Source of the DNA: Chamaecyparis obtusa
Lineage: Eukaryota > Streptophyta > Pinopsida > Cupressales > Cupressaceae
Reading direction: 5' to 3'
Assembly (NCBI GenBank): GCA_027943335.1
Contig: BSBK01007029.1
Coordinates: 682,001 to 746,000 of the forward strand
Length of the DNA: 64,000 nucleotides
A model generated the notes under the pieces. It had not been told where the DNA came from. It saw nothing but the letters and a program-made list of their open reading frames with translations, and did not search any database. Both the position numbers and the translations under genes were made by a program. Below are positions 1 through 11,751 of this stretch, piece by piece (within the stretch, counting starts at the first letter, position 1; the number at the start of each line of letters is the position of its first letter).

Positions 1-1480
1 TATCTGAACTAAAACCCCAATCCACTATTTTGATTTCATATCATTTCTAGGATAGTTATCATTACATCCATTTTTGAATCTAACACTGTTTTCTTTCTTA
101 AAAGGTGGAAAACCCAAAATCAAAAGTTAAAGGCAGATCTCATAGAGAGTATGACAAACTTTTTTGGACCTCGTGCATTTGAGAAGGGTAAGCTCCTTCA
201 AAGAGCTAGGATATGTTTGAGGTATATTAGGGACTAGTACAGGTGTACATTAACCAAAAACCCACATTACCAATGCCCCCCTTGCATTCCTAATTTAGAG
301 TGGAAATCTCTTATTCTAGATGCAAATGAGAAAAATGAAGTAAAAAAAGGAAATACACCACCAGAGAACAAAAGAAGGTATGTGATATTGTTAAGAATGT
401 AATTGTGTACTAAATACCCTTCATATTTATATTAACTAACATATTTCAATCTCTTCATAGATTGTCTGACACATCAAAGGCAACAAAGGCAAGATTGCAA
501 AAGCATGGGAAACACAAACTAGGCTCTGGCGGTTATTCAAAACTTGCTGCACGAGTTGTAAGTGTTGGAAAAATACAATCTTTACATGGCTTTTAACACT
601 GAAAACAATTCTTTGATCTTTAAATATTTATTTACAATTTGAAATCTTTTTTTGTTTTAATGAAACAATAAAATAAAATTTGACGATACCAAGAAAAAAT
701 GCAGGGCGTGGAGTTCAATATAAGTCTCACAGAAGAGGACAAGAGAATTGGCTTCCAACAAGGCTATAAAGTCATGGCAAAAAGAATAAGAAGTGCACAA
801 GGTTCTACTGATGGATCCGTCAGGGTAAGTAAGCTAAATAGATGATATTTCAAATTTAATTATTTACCAATTAGTTTATTTGATGTTAAGTTCCAACATT
901 AATGTGAGTAAATTTGTTTTAAGTAAGAAAATAATGATAACATGAATGCGTATGAAATTGAAATGCAGCCTGCCGATTCTTGTCGTACACAACCTATGGG
1001 TGTTGATGACAATGAGGATGTGCATCACAGTAATAGAAGTAAACATCTTAAATTGATTGGTGTAGTAATACAAATTTAATTGCAATTGGTGTTTGGATTA
1101 ATGTAACAATTTGTATTGCAGCTATAGAGAGTGTAGAGGCCATTGTTAATGAGCATGTTGAGGTTGAGGCCGAGGCTAGACAAACTGGCCTCGATGTTCA
1201 TGATGTGACTAGATGAGGTAAAGAGCTATACAATTATGGCCTGTAAAGTACTAAAATACTTTAAAATGTTTTTAATATTTTTAATTATAATAAAATGTTT
1301 TTAATTTAACCCTTTTATATGTTATTGCAAATAACCCCCCTTTGCATCAATAGAGAACTAGGCGTGCATTGAGATCTAATAAGAGGGTAGATGGTCATGA
1401 TGATGATATCGATACTCATCTTAACAATTACATCTTAAAAACTAGAAATCAAAAGAAAAAAAAGAAATGATTGTCATCTA
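1..1480 (+). pseudogene. 3' part of a decayed plant transposase-like gene (Transposase_24 / En-Spm type), copy 1
   Basis: Several exon-like blocks are separated by AT-rich introns with GT/AG borders: an exon at about 461-557 (donor GTAAGT at 558), one at 705-824 (acceptor TGCAG, donor GTAAGT), one at 969-1038, one at 1123-1213 and a last one near 1354-1467 ending in a lysine-rich tail. The 461-557 exon encodes a basic stretch containing KHGKHKLGSGGYSKLAARV, which resembles the NR-K-L-GSKS-F core of the plant Transposase_24 family. Upstream (about 150-380) the broken reading contains a W-x-x-LI-DA-like stretch typical of the region before that core. The same exon order recurs at 25724-28535. 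Frame breaks and an in-frame stop in the 1123-1213 exon mark it as dead. The 5' part lies outside the window. The family assignment rests on pattern memory, not a profile search. Confidence 0.55.
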
Positions 1481-1554
1481 TGCACCTTAATTGATAATGA
1501 CTAATTTTTATATGCCAATGAATTTAATTATGTGGTAGTGAATGTTCATAAATT

Positions 1555-1675
1555 TTATAATGTGTTAATGAATGTTATCGTGTGATAATTAATGAATGTC
1601 ATATTTTATTAATGTGTGAATGAATGTTATTGTGTGATAATTAATGAATGTTACATTTTATTAATGGATGAAATA
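1555..1675. repeat. Short tandem duplication (about 63-bp unit, two copies)
   Basis: The motif TGAATGTTATNGTGTGATAATTAATGAATGT followed by ATTTTATTAATG occurs twice in a row directly after the transposase-like gene. A comparable minisatellite occupies the same relative place at 28546-28640 after gene copy 2, though with a different unit. Confidence 0.6.
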
Positions 1676-1717
1676 ATGAATGAATGTTAGATGTTAACGG
1701 GGAATTTAGAGTGATGT

Positions 1718-1830
1718 TAGCGGGGGGGGGGGAGTGGGGCCAAATGAGCTTCCACCTCCACGTGGTTGGCCCTGTTTAGTATAGAATAGAAAACTATTCT
1801 CGAAACAAAGTGAAGCTCAATAAGTTTGTT
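1718..1830 (+). repeat. Repeat shared with 30140-30235
   Basis: After a G-run at 1721-1732, the block containing CACGTGGTTGGCCCTGTT and then AAACAAAGNGAAGCTCAATAA is closely repeated at about 30140-30235, also downstream of the second transposase-like gene. The two genes therefore share flanking sequence, and the duplicated unit extends beyond the coding exons. Confidence 0.65.
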
Positions 1831-3520
1831 CCTTATATAGGGTCTCAAGTGTAGCTTTTATCCCACTCTCAACATTACAAGGCTTCAAGTGGTGTTCTAA
1901 TATTGGTTTCTCCATCACCCACTAACATCTTGTCTTTCTCCTAAGAACTCTCACCAAGCTATGATACATGGATGAGTAGAAGATGTCCCTTATAGGCTAC
2001 ACATATATAATATGGTAGATCTAGGGAACAAATATACTACAACATAGAATGAGTCAACTTGAATCTATAGTTTCTTCATTCACAATGAAAATTCAAATTA
2101 CAAGCCATATTTTAGATTTAATATTCATATTTATCTTCATCATGATCATAGCCATCATGGTCAACATTTGGTTCGATTTCATTTGAACCACACTCCATGT
2201 CAGGTACCATTATAAGGCATGGAGTGTGGTCATACCCATGTTACCATAATAATGAGTTAGCCTATAAAATTATGAATAAAATACCTCATGTATCATATTT
2301 ATAATATTGTAGGTGCACCTAGGATTGGCCCAGGCACCCAAGTTCCTACTAAAGGAACCCAAGTTGAACCCAGAGGAAAACAAAAGTAGAATCAGAACCC
2401 AGCCTCAAACAAAGAACTAGATAACTTGGCTTTTTTCTAATTCAAGTTTATTTCTGAATTCTTCTCCAATTCCAACCTGATTATTCCATATTTTGTTTTC
2501 CAATTTTCCTTCTTCCTCACTCCAAATTCAAGGATCCCCACCCATGACTTATGTTGTTATTTCCTTTTACTAATTGTGCTATTTCAAGGATCACCACCCA
2601 TGACTTGGTTAAGATGATGAATGCTGGCAATGTCTTTATTACCAAGGAATCACCGCCTACCATTAATGAATATTAATGATCATTATTTCATAAGGGTAAT
2701 CGCTATTTGTCTATGTTGATCACCCAAGTCTTTGGCTGTGATTTGCATGCTGTGAGGTTTGTCAGAAGTGGGGGTATGACATGCTGGTTGGATTATAACA
2801 TATTGACACTTACACCATGAAGAAGACAAATGATTAAATAGAAAGAAAGCACCAACTGAACCATCTTTTAGTCAGTCTATATCACATTGAGAAACAACGT
2901 CAAGACTCGAGAATCAAAAAAATCAAAAGTTTCTTCAAGACCATGAATGATCAACAACATTCCATTAGAAAACAAAACACTAATCTATATTATCATTAAG
3001 CCATAAAATATGTCTTTAAAGTTTAGAAGCATCACAAAAACTTTCAAGAAACATAGTACTATCCAAGGACCAAAATGAATACCCTCCAAATGATTATGAT
3101 TATGTTGATGTTGATGTCTATAATTTATGTTTAATGATTATGATGATGTTGATGTCTATAATTTATTTCACTTCCTGATGGTTGCCTAGATTGAATCTTG
3201 AATTGCCAGGCTGGAGAATGCTTTCAAAGTTTAGGGTTTGTTCTACATGATACTCTTAGTTACAACTCAAATGCAACTCAACATATTTTTGATGCTGGGC
3301 AACCCACTGCAGAAACTCATCCGCAGGTGATATTTAATGCTATGAATTTTGACATTGTTAATATTATTACTTTTCCTCACATTTCATATTTGTGAAAATG
3401 TTTCTTGGCACTATCTTATTCTTATTACAATGTTCTTTGTTGTGGGGTAGGAGGTCAATCTTCATTGTCTTCATTGTGGGGGATAATGAAGATTTCTCTG
3501 ACAAATAGCAGGTCTTCTTT
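1831..3520. other. Unassigned AT-rich DNA with a possible orphan exon
   Basis: No gene is recognised. A 21-bp phrase (aaggatc-c-acccatgactt) appears twice, at about 2531 and 2587. At 3198-3326 there is a clean open stretch (about 43 codons, starting MNCQAGECFQSLGF) that ends in CAG followed by GTGATATTT, which could be an exon 3' border. It matches no family I know, so this remains weak. Confidence 0.3.
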
Positions 3521-3524
3521 AGTA

Positions 3525-5425
3525 TCTTATAATAACATGCTAAAATGATAAAGGTGTTATCGACATTTAATCTGCAATTACTAATAGACTAAGCATATTA
3601 TTAATATGCTTAATGTTCCATTTAAATGCATTTAACACAAAAAACAAATTTACAAAACTGAACCAAAGACATGTTTACAACAAAGATGTGTTGAGGAGTT
3701 TTCTCCTTGTTTAATGTTAATTGTTTCTGCACAATCCACTCATACAACAGTGAAATGCTATGTGGAAGGGATGGTTGATAGCATTCCTTGAGGGAAGGGG
3801 GATTGTGAAAGACTTGTTATCATTGTATTATGTATTTCCAATATGTTTGGTTGTAGGCTAGACCAGGGGAATGAAGGATCACTCGCTGATTGCATGATAA
3901 CCCAAATTTGAAGGGTCATTGGTTGAGGGGATAGTCAAGGTTTGAATGATTGGGCCATTGGAGGACCCTATTTCTTTATATTAATTGCTATTCAAATTGC
4001 ATGCATGGATTTCTTGTGAATTATCAACTGCTATGTATCTTGCAACTGCATCTGTAAATCTGCATATATTTCTCTATGGTTGTAAGCCACTTAGAGATCA
4101 AAATAGAGAAACTAAATCAAAATCGTTCTTTGTCCTATTTCCTTTTAACAAAGTCTCAACTATCAATGATACAATACATTTGATGCCCTAAGCTATCAAT
4201 ACAAATGGCACCTAGCTAGAAGCTCACGGGCTATCCATTTGATAACCATAGTCAACATTTCAAAAAAATGGATATCCAAACATTTGAAAACCAATGGCAT
4301 GCTTACAAAAAAGGTCAAATAGAACTCCCAACAATTCTTAAACATACTTTATTTGATATGATGAATTCTTAAACAATTAAGGTTGGAGTAGACATAGTTA
4401 TCACACATTTTTTTGTGTGGTACAAGGAAGATTTGGCTAGGTCAAGTCTTCCTTCATGCTAGCAGTCTATAGAATTAGACCTTTATTAACAATTGATCAT
4501 ATCAGATAACTAGTATGTTTAAGAATTGTTGGGACTGGTCCTTTGGCATGTATTAAACAGAATAGAATTTTCAACATATTATTATCATTCTATTTCTTTG
4601 TTGTAAACATGCCATCGGTTCAGTTTTGTAACTTCATTGTTGTATGAGTGGATTGTGCAGGAACAGTTAACATTAAACAAGGAGAAAACTCCTCAACACA
4701 TCTTGGAAACCATTGAATTCAATAATAAATGAAACCTAACACCAACCTATTCCTTTCATTCACTTCTACCAAGAATAAAGCATTTAATCCATTCAACATT
4801 ACATATAATCATTAGACAATTACATTTCCTAATTGTTTACTAGAGGAACAGTCAAGAAATGTAACTGTCTAAACGATCCAAACATTTGAAAATAGTGAAT
4901 TGATATCCTTGAGCACAAGCACCAATAATATCAAATAATGGAGATAAAGCATGAGCTAGGGCACAACACCAATAGAATGTCATCATTTCAGAGAGCATTC
5001 GTGATCAAATAAAATGCAATGCATTTGAAATTTGCAGTCGAATATGATGTCAGATGCTCGAAAGATGAAGAAATCACATACCTTCTCTCGCACTCAGCTT
5101 TTTCTCCTTTACCCAATCGAAATAAAAATGATGAGGCCGTTTCACTTTTTTTTTTTCATAGCCAAATCTTCCTTGTACCACACGAAGAACATGCCATTGG
5201 TTCAGTTTTGTAATTTGTTTTTTGTGTAATTAGTAATTGGCAGATTAAATGCAGATAGCACCTTTATCAGTTTAATTAGCATGTTATTATCATATCAGAT
5301 AAAGTATGTTTAAGAATTGTTGGGACTGGTCCTTTTGCATGTATTAAACATAATAGAATTTTTAGGATATTATTATCAATCTATTTCTTTGTTCTAAACA
5401 TGCCATTGGTTCAGTTTTGTAGATT
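3525..5425. repeat. Nested foldback and direct repeats (possible MITE or foldback transposon)
   Basis: The block at 3640-3760 (around GATGTGTTGAGGAGTTTTCT) recurs in reverse complement at about 4610-4705. The block at 3530-3675 recurs in reverse complement at 5185-5290 (around AACTGATAAAGGTG). About 130 bp around TTTAAGAATTGTTGGGACTG at 4498-4631 recurs directly at 5290-5425. A 25-bp piece near 4416 is inverted near 5160-5185. This mixture of inverted and direct copies suggests repeated insertion of a foldback-type element, or one element with complex subterminal repeats. No transposase is seen inside. Confidence 0.55.
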
Positions 5426-6090
5426 TGTTTAATTCATTCAATGCATTTTTCGTGAGGGGTCTTGTTTTGAGGAGATTGATGAAGATTGTGCACCTCAAAA
5501 ACCAATTCATAAGGTACCAATCATGTTTCCTATTCGCTTATATTTTTGGATTGGTAAATCTCCTTATAAGTTTCATATCCTTTCTTTTGATTACTATGGA
5601 TGAGATATATATCTTACATTTAACATTCAACTTCTTTACATTTTAGAACATGTAGTGTGTTTTTTGAGGATTTTACCAAATCAACTTTCAACATAAACTG
5701 AAAACACCAAACTGATATCTTGCCCTTTCAACTTGACAAAATATTTGCATTTGACCAATAACTGCAAGCAATTGAATGATAAATCCACATACCTGTATCT
5801 TTGTAAAATACCTGGAACATCAAAAAGATGGCTAAGTGACTGCCACCATGATTTTTATCTACTGAATATGGGAAAACAACACACCAAAAAAAATCAAATA
5901 GAAAACATGATTGGTCACTTCAGAGAGCATTCATAATCAAATAAAATGCAATCCCTTCTCTCGCGCTTGATCAACTTTCACCCGCTCATTTTCTCCCACT
6001 CCTTTTCTCTACAAATGAAATAAAAATGATTTGGCCATTTCAAAACACTGGATCGATATCCTTGAGTACAAGCACCAATAACATCAACTA
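4880..6090. repeat. Direct duplication of a 100-200 bp segment
   Basis: The text around 4898-4945 (ttgatatccttgagcacaagcaccaata) returns at 6050-6085. The text around 4990-5140 (cagagagcattc..aaataaaatgcaat, then aaataaaaatgat) returns at 5918-6040 with deletions. The copy at 6085 stops being similar at the base where the NOG1-like reading begins. Confidence 0.5.
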
Positions 6091-6160
6091 TTTTGATCTA
6101 TGGATACCCTAATGTTGGCAAGAGTTCTTTTATTAATAAGATTACTCTGCAAGCTTGAAG
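6083..6160 (+). pseudogene. NOG1: NOG1-like GTPase fragment, G1/P-loop part
   Basis: In one frame the segment reads STILIYGYPNVGKSSFINKIT, the G1 (P-loop) signature of the nucleolar GTP-binding protein NOG1, an Obg-like GTPase of 60S ribosome assembly (family knowledge). The reading ends in a stop just before the LTR at 6161. The rest of the G domain is missing. A C-terminal piece of the same protein resumes at 14416, on the far side of the retroelement, so the element landed in an already internally deleted NOG1 pseudogene. Upstream similarity to NOG1 fades before the STILI residues. This is a fragment only. Confidence 0.7.
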
Positions 6161-7353
6161 TGTTGGACTTAGGAGAGATAGATACTAAGAGGGGAGGGGT
6201 GAATCAGTGTCTTCAAAACTTTCACTTATAATACCTTTCAAATCTATATTAGCAATCTATATTAACCGACCAAATTGACTTGTATCTAATTGCATAAATC
6301 AATCATCTAGTTAACTATAAGAAAGTAAACAACATGAAATCAATATGACAATCACATAACATAAGTATTTTGGTAATGCAAAAACCCTTGTTAGAAGGTA
6401 AAAACTACGGTGGGGATGACACCCACAAATTCTTCACTACTGCAGATAGAAAAGGTTTTCCTGTTAGGGCTACAAGTTTTGATCACTTCTAGTGATCTCA
6501 CCCTATTAGGAGTGACATATCAAATCAGCTAGATCTACCTAGTTATAGGATTTTAGCAACACTACTAAAGTGTGCACTCGGTTAAGAGATTCACAAAAGA
6601 CTGTTAAGTCTACTCTGTTAAGAGATTTAACAAAAGCTCTATTACAATTGTCAAAAAGTAATATGCAAAATTATCTGCTAATTGACACTCAATTGTCTGA
6701 AACAGATCTTATAATTCTTTGATAAAATATCACCTTGACTATGATGAATCTTTACTCTATTCTGCTCAGTATAATGTTCTGTTCTCCCAACTGATTATCT
6801 TGAAGTTAGGAAATGACTTCAAGTGCTTCATGAATCATATATCTCAATTCAAAAACCCCTTAAAGTGGTGTGAACATGCTGAATATATAGTGTTATGTTT
6901 TTCTACTTAAGCAAAATTTAGGTTACAAAAATTATCATAACCCTAAGATCTACGGTGTAGAATTAACCTAGATCAACTATTACAAACAAGATAAACATTA
7001 CATTTAATGAATATCTATTACAATAAATGCTCCTCGATCTTGGTAAACCATTTTACGATCTATTGTAACTATTTGCATAGAAGAATGTGCCATTTCTGAT
7101 TACTATGCCATTTTCTAAGATCATTGGTAAACACTTTATAGACTGCTCGGTGTATACTGTGATGCTTGGTGTTTACTGACTGTCGGTGTCGATGTTTACT
7201 GGTGCTCAGTAAACTATGTAATGTTTGATGTAAGACTTTACCGACTGCTCTATCTTGCTTGTAGTTACCGACCAACTTAATATAAGTTACCGACAGTCTG
7301 TTTGACATCTTTTGATACTAATGACAACCTTGAATGCTCAATAGCGATTAACA
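6161..7353 (-). repeat. Element A, 3' LTR (left copy)
   Basis: It begins TGTTGGACTTAGG and ends GATTAACA on the plus strand, and is repeated at 13221-14413. It contains many GGTGTTTACTG / CGGTGT-like short repeats near 7140-7215, probably in U3. It lies next to the polypurine tract, which makes it the 3' LTR in element sense. Confidence 0.9.
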
Positions 7354-7366
7354 ATCTCCCCCTTTG
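7354..7366 (-). other. Element A polypurine tract
   Basis: On the minus strand the sequence CCAAAGGGGGAGAT directly precedes the LTR start TGTTAATCGC. This is the usual copia-type layout for plus-strand priming. Confidence 0.85.
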
Positions 7367-7605
7367 GCATTAGTATCAAAACTTCAAATGTATATAGACA
7401 AAATGTTCTATATAGTCCTTATATCTCTGCCATATACATATCCACATCAAAAAATATTCTAAGTGCTTCATAAGTACTCCCCCTTAGTACATGCTTCCCA
7501 ATAATGTAGTATACAATCAGAATTTGTAACCTATTTGGCATATATACATGTTTTCCCCCTTTTTTGATAGTAATGCCAAATACAAAAAAAATATATACAG
7601 TATAC

Positions 7606-10600
7606 TTACATCTTATCAAAAATTGATGGATGGGTTTTCTCCAATGAGGCCAAGAGGTTGTCCCACTCCTCTTTCAAGTTAGTAAGAGCAATATGCTCAA
7701 GACCAACTTGCGCATGCATGTCAAAGATATTTTCCAACACCGAAATCTCTGGTGTTGCCACTAATTGCTTAGCTTTGACAATGTGTGCCTCATAAATCTT
7801 TAGGTGTGGAATGAGTTCTAGCTGTAACTCTGTAACCTGATGTATGATTTTCTCTTCTTGTCTCCTTAATTCTGCTATCAGCCATCGGAGTTCCTGTACT
7901 CAGTGAATATGCTTGAGAAAAGCATTTGGTTCTGTGATAGCTGCTTGTGTACTTACCTGAATTTCTATTTCAAAGCCTTTGATCTTTTCACTGACTTCTA
8001 TAGTGAAGGTGTCTGAAGTACACAACTTAACCAATAATTGATAGATTATCTGAGCAATTGATTTTGCCTCAGTGATAACCTTAGATAATTTTACCTTCTT
8101 TATTGCCACTTCTTGGCTGATCTTTTTTGCCAATTTGCCCTGAATTCTGAACTCTATTCTCTCTTCAATCCTCTTATCAGTGTCTACATCAGGTTTATTT
8201 ATCTTATCAGCAAGTAAAGCAAGTTGATCTATTATAGGATTATTCTCATTAATGTCTACTTCAGGTACTACCTGCTAGAGAATATCTCGTACATCTGTTA
8301 GAACTTCTTTTATTTTATGCTCTTGCTTTAACTGCTCTTGCACTACCTTTCTAGAACATAACTCCCCATACTTCATTAACTCTATGGGGCTCAAGGTTCT
8401 CAGGTCACATTCTGGTATTATAATTACTTCATCAATGGTGACCAACCCTTTTCCTTTCTTCTTCTTCTTATGTCCAAGAGGTGACTTCCTCTCAGTAAGA
8501 ACAATATATCTTTCTCCAATTTTCAGAGTATCCTTCCCACTTGACACTATATCTTCTTTCTTTTGCTCCTCGGTGGATGGTGTAGGAGTCTCGATAGTAG
8601 TGTCAGAGGGGTTCACCTTAGTTGTCTTTGTTTCATCAGTTCCTTTTGGTTCAACAGTTGCTGTTGGTTCAGTAAACTGTGCCACTGTACTATCAGGCTG
8701 ATTTGTCTCTGTAGATTGTGTAGGTACTTGTGTTTCTATTGGTTCTTTGCTTGACTCAGGAAGAGATGCATCAGGTTGTACCTGTGAGATTATTTCTACA
8801 GCTTCTACAAGTATGGGTAATTCACCTGGTAAAGATGTGAGCACACTATCAATAATTTTTGTTGCTTCATCTTTGTATGGTTCAATAGTCACATTTGCAT
8901 CATCTTTGTCATTAGGATCACTGTTAGTGATGTCCTCAATGAGCACATCATCATCGGTTTTCTTCTGTAAGTGGATCTCTATTGGATCTGGTGCATCCTG
9001 TGATACTTTGACCTTTTCCTTCTTATCGATAATATCAATCACCTCAGTAACTGATATACCAATGTCCTTTGGTTTCTTTCCTCTGTCATCCTCAATATAA
9101 ATTCCTTTACCTTTTGAATTGTGTCTCTTCTTAGACAGTTTCAGGAATGCTTCCTGTTTAGCTTTCAAAATCAATGTCCATAATGAGTCACATTTGACAT
9201 CCATGTCACCCACATTCTCATCCAATATCTGTAATGCTCTATTTTTCACCAAAAATATTGCATGGTATCTAGTCAGATATTCACTGACTTAATCATAGCT
9301 CTTAGTTGTTGCTGTATGAACCAAAGACCTTTCTCTCTTCCTCTTTTTTGTATCTAATGCAGTGGTCCATCGTTCATTGATTTTATCATCTAACTTCTTC
9401 GGTAATTGGCAAGCAAACTCCATTGGAACCCTTTTGAATTTGATCATCATCTGGATGATCGCATGTTCTATCTTTGTTTGATCTTCAGATGTCATTATGT
9501 CAAACTTATTGATGCCTAGATCTATAAGATTCATGTTCTCCATTATATCTTCAATTGTACTTTCTTTGTGTTTGACTATCTTGAACTGATTTGTGTCATC
9601 TTCTTTATCTGATTCTTCAATGGCATCTTTTGTTCTTATGAATCTCCTTCTTTTCTTTGTTACCTTAGCTATAGGCTTGTTCTTCCTTTTAGCATATTTC
9701 CTCGTCAGTGTAGCTGCCCTCATTTTCTTTAATTTTACTTCTTCTTGCTTTGGAGGGGATGATGCTGTAGTAGATGATCTTGTCTTCATGCCTTTTTCTT
9801 GTTCATCTTTAGTAGGAGGAACCGGTGTAATATCCTTGTCCTTGTCCTTGTCTGACTTGATTTCCTCACTATCATAGGGCTTGTCAGCTAGCATTAATTG
9901 ACCTTCAGTTACCTCTTTAACCAGTGGCTCCTTAGGTGAGTCTAATGCATTGCCATACCTAGCATTAAGGTCTTTCCTCATTTTCTTCACCCTACAAGAC
10001 ATTTTACTGATCTTTATGTCGGTTGATATTCTTGATTTAGCTTCATCATAAGTACCGAACCTAGTGGTAGTGATGTCTATCGGTAATGCTAGTAGTGCAT
10101 TGATTGATTTCAAGGTGAAATCATGATTCATTTCATATCCCATTGGTTCCAACCATTTGATTCTAGGTTCTACTACCTTGATCATAGAAAAATCTGTACT
10201 TACTACAAAGGTTATATCATTTTCAAATTTATCAACTAATTCCCTTGGAATTCTTCTCCTTTGATGCATCCTAGTCTTGAATTCTTTGAAATATGCATCA
10301 AATTCATTGTTCATATTCTTTCCTAAACTCTCCATCATTTGACTAATCTGGGCGGTAATCAATTTATCTACTTGCCATGTTACTTTACCAATACTGGGCA
10401 CAAATTTCTGTAGATAGAGAAATATGTACACACAGAGTGATCTGTACTTACATGTATTAGTATTTTTGGACCTTATTGTCTTCATATTCTCCTGAACTTG
10501 ATGTAATAGAATTTCAGCAAGATCAACCCAGTGATCTTTCTTCACAATTTTGTAAGCCATGTCCACGACGCTGTAGGGTACATTGTTCAATCTGCTAGAT

Positions 10601-11199
10601 TGAAATATCTTGTATCCAATGACATGAGCTATGAATTTCACCACTGGATCCTTGATTGTTGAAATATTTAAGGCTCTATCATCCCATTGTGCTCCAGTGT
10701 TCTTTTCCACATCATTACAAGATGAATTGCGAAATGATTTAGCTTTATCAGTAGTAGGGTATCCAGTTACCTTACTGATAATCTTCTTGTTGATCTCAAC
10801 AAGTTTATCTAGCCACAATTTTTCATCATGAAATCTGCTAAGTATGATTCTTATCCAATCAGTACTGAATCTTTGTGGGAGATAAGTGAAATTAGATAAC
10901 CCTGATTCTTGAATCTTCTTATGTTCAAATTTCAACTTTTCATCTGGTCCACAAATTTGTTGATACGCTGCAATGGTCTCAAAGTCACCAATTTCAATGA
11001 TCTTACAATGAATGTATGCCCTAACATCCTCTATTAGTAAAACCCTATTTGGAATACTCGAAAAAGCTCCCATATCATCCGTTTGAGTTGCAACCTTCGA
11101 ATGTGGTTTGAATTTTGCCTTAGCAAAATTAGCTCTTACAATAAGCTCTATTTCCTCCTCAATGACATTTGATTTTCTTGCAGATGATGTCGATGCCAT
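7606..11199 (-). pseudogene. Element A ORF2: ancestral ~1197-codon protein of unknown function
   Basis: One frame runs from the ATG at 11199 to a TAA at 7606-7608. It is interrupted only by three stops: TAA at 9289-9291, TAG at about 8272 and TGA near 7897. Residues 1-350 look globular and helical, with VTGYPTTDK and SSRLNNVPYSVVDMAYK-type stretches that recall plant-mobile or gag-like domains only vaguely. Around residues 430-560 it is rich in K/R and S/D/E, including a probable nuclear localisation run (RKYAKRKNK, TKKRRRF). From about 650 it is T/P/E-rich and low-complexity, and the C-terminus is coiled-coil-like. There is no polymerase, integrase or protease motif. It sits where pol would be, 550 nt after the zinc-knuckle ORF in the same frame, with its own TATA box. 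It could be a captured host gene, an env-like ORF or a divergent gag. I do not recognise it. Confidence 0.8.
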
Positions 11200-11209
11200 A
11201 AAACAAATC

Positions 11210-11218
11210 TAGGGTTTC
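11210..11218 (-). promoter_or_regulatory. Telo-box-like motif in the ORF2 leader
   Basis: On the minus strand GAAACCCTA lies about 10-20 nt before the ORF2 ATG. AAACCCTA is a known plant leader/promoter element of growth-related genes. Here it is only a short match. Confidence 0.4.
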
Positions 11219-11396
11219 GGTAAGAAAAGAGTAACAGGTGTTTAGTTGCAAAAGAACTTACTCGGTTTAGTCAAAGAGTATCATCGGTTCGATTCTGCAG
11301 TTGCTTTCAATCTTTCTGAGAAATTTTCAGCTCAAACTCTGCTCTGTGAATTTTCGCTCTTTGAAATCGCAATGTGATAATAAACTCTTTTTCCAT

Positions 11397-11406
11397 GTAT
11401 TTATAA
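11397..11406 (-). promoter_or_regulatory. Candidate TATA box for ORF2
   Basis: The minus-strand text GGTTTATAAATACATGG matches a plant TATA box (TATAAATA) about 200 nt upstream of the ORF2 ATG. That leaves room for a normal 5' leader of about 165 nt. It suggests ORF2 is transcribed separately from the LTR promoter. No start site can be proven from sequence alone. Confidence 0.5.
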
Positions 11407-11407
11407 A

Positions 11408-11751
11408 CCCTTTCAATATTCCTACTCAAACTTTCATGCATTAAATGCTCAACCTAACTTATAGTACGACAAAGTTGTCAGCTCGATGATGTCTACAATC
11501 TTCTTCACTCGGTTAACATAGGATTCCTTCATCAATTTGTACTGTCATTGGTTAAACTTGTGTAGTGATTACCGATGGGTAACCAACTCTCGGTCTCTCT
11601 TTTACCAACTATATGACATTGTTAGCTCATAACATATAAAACCATAGTGCATCTTTATTCATGCAGATTTGGTATTTGCATATCATATATAAGGAACTGT
11701 ATGTAAAATGTGATCATTTGAAATGTCAGTTCCATACATACCTTTGTCACC
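11408..11751 (-). other. Spacer between gag-like ORF and ORF2
   Basis: No open frame of note. It contains short ACCGA/CGGT-rich stretches resembling those in the LTRs and may act as the ORF2 upstream promoter region. Confidence 0.35.

Noticed and set aside
8384..9100. Plus-strand open frames of about 60-117 codons
   Set aside because: They are antisense to the long minus-strand ORF2 of element A and have the biased Ser/Phe/Val composition of a shadow frame.
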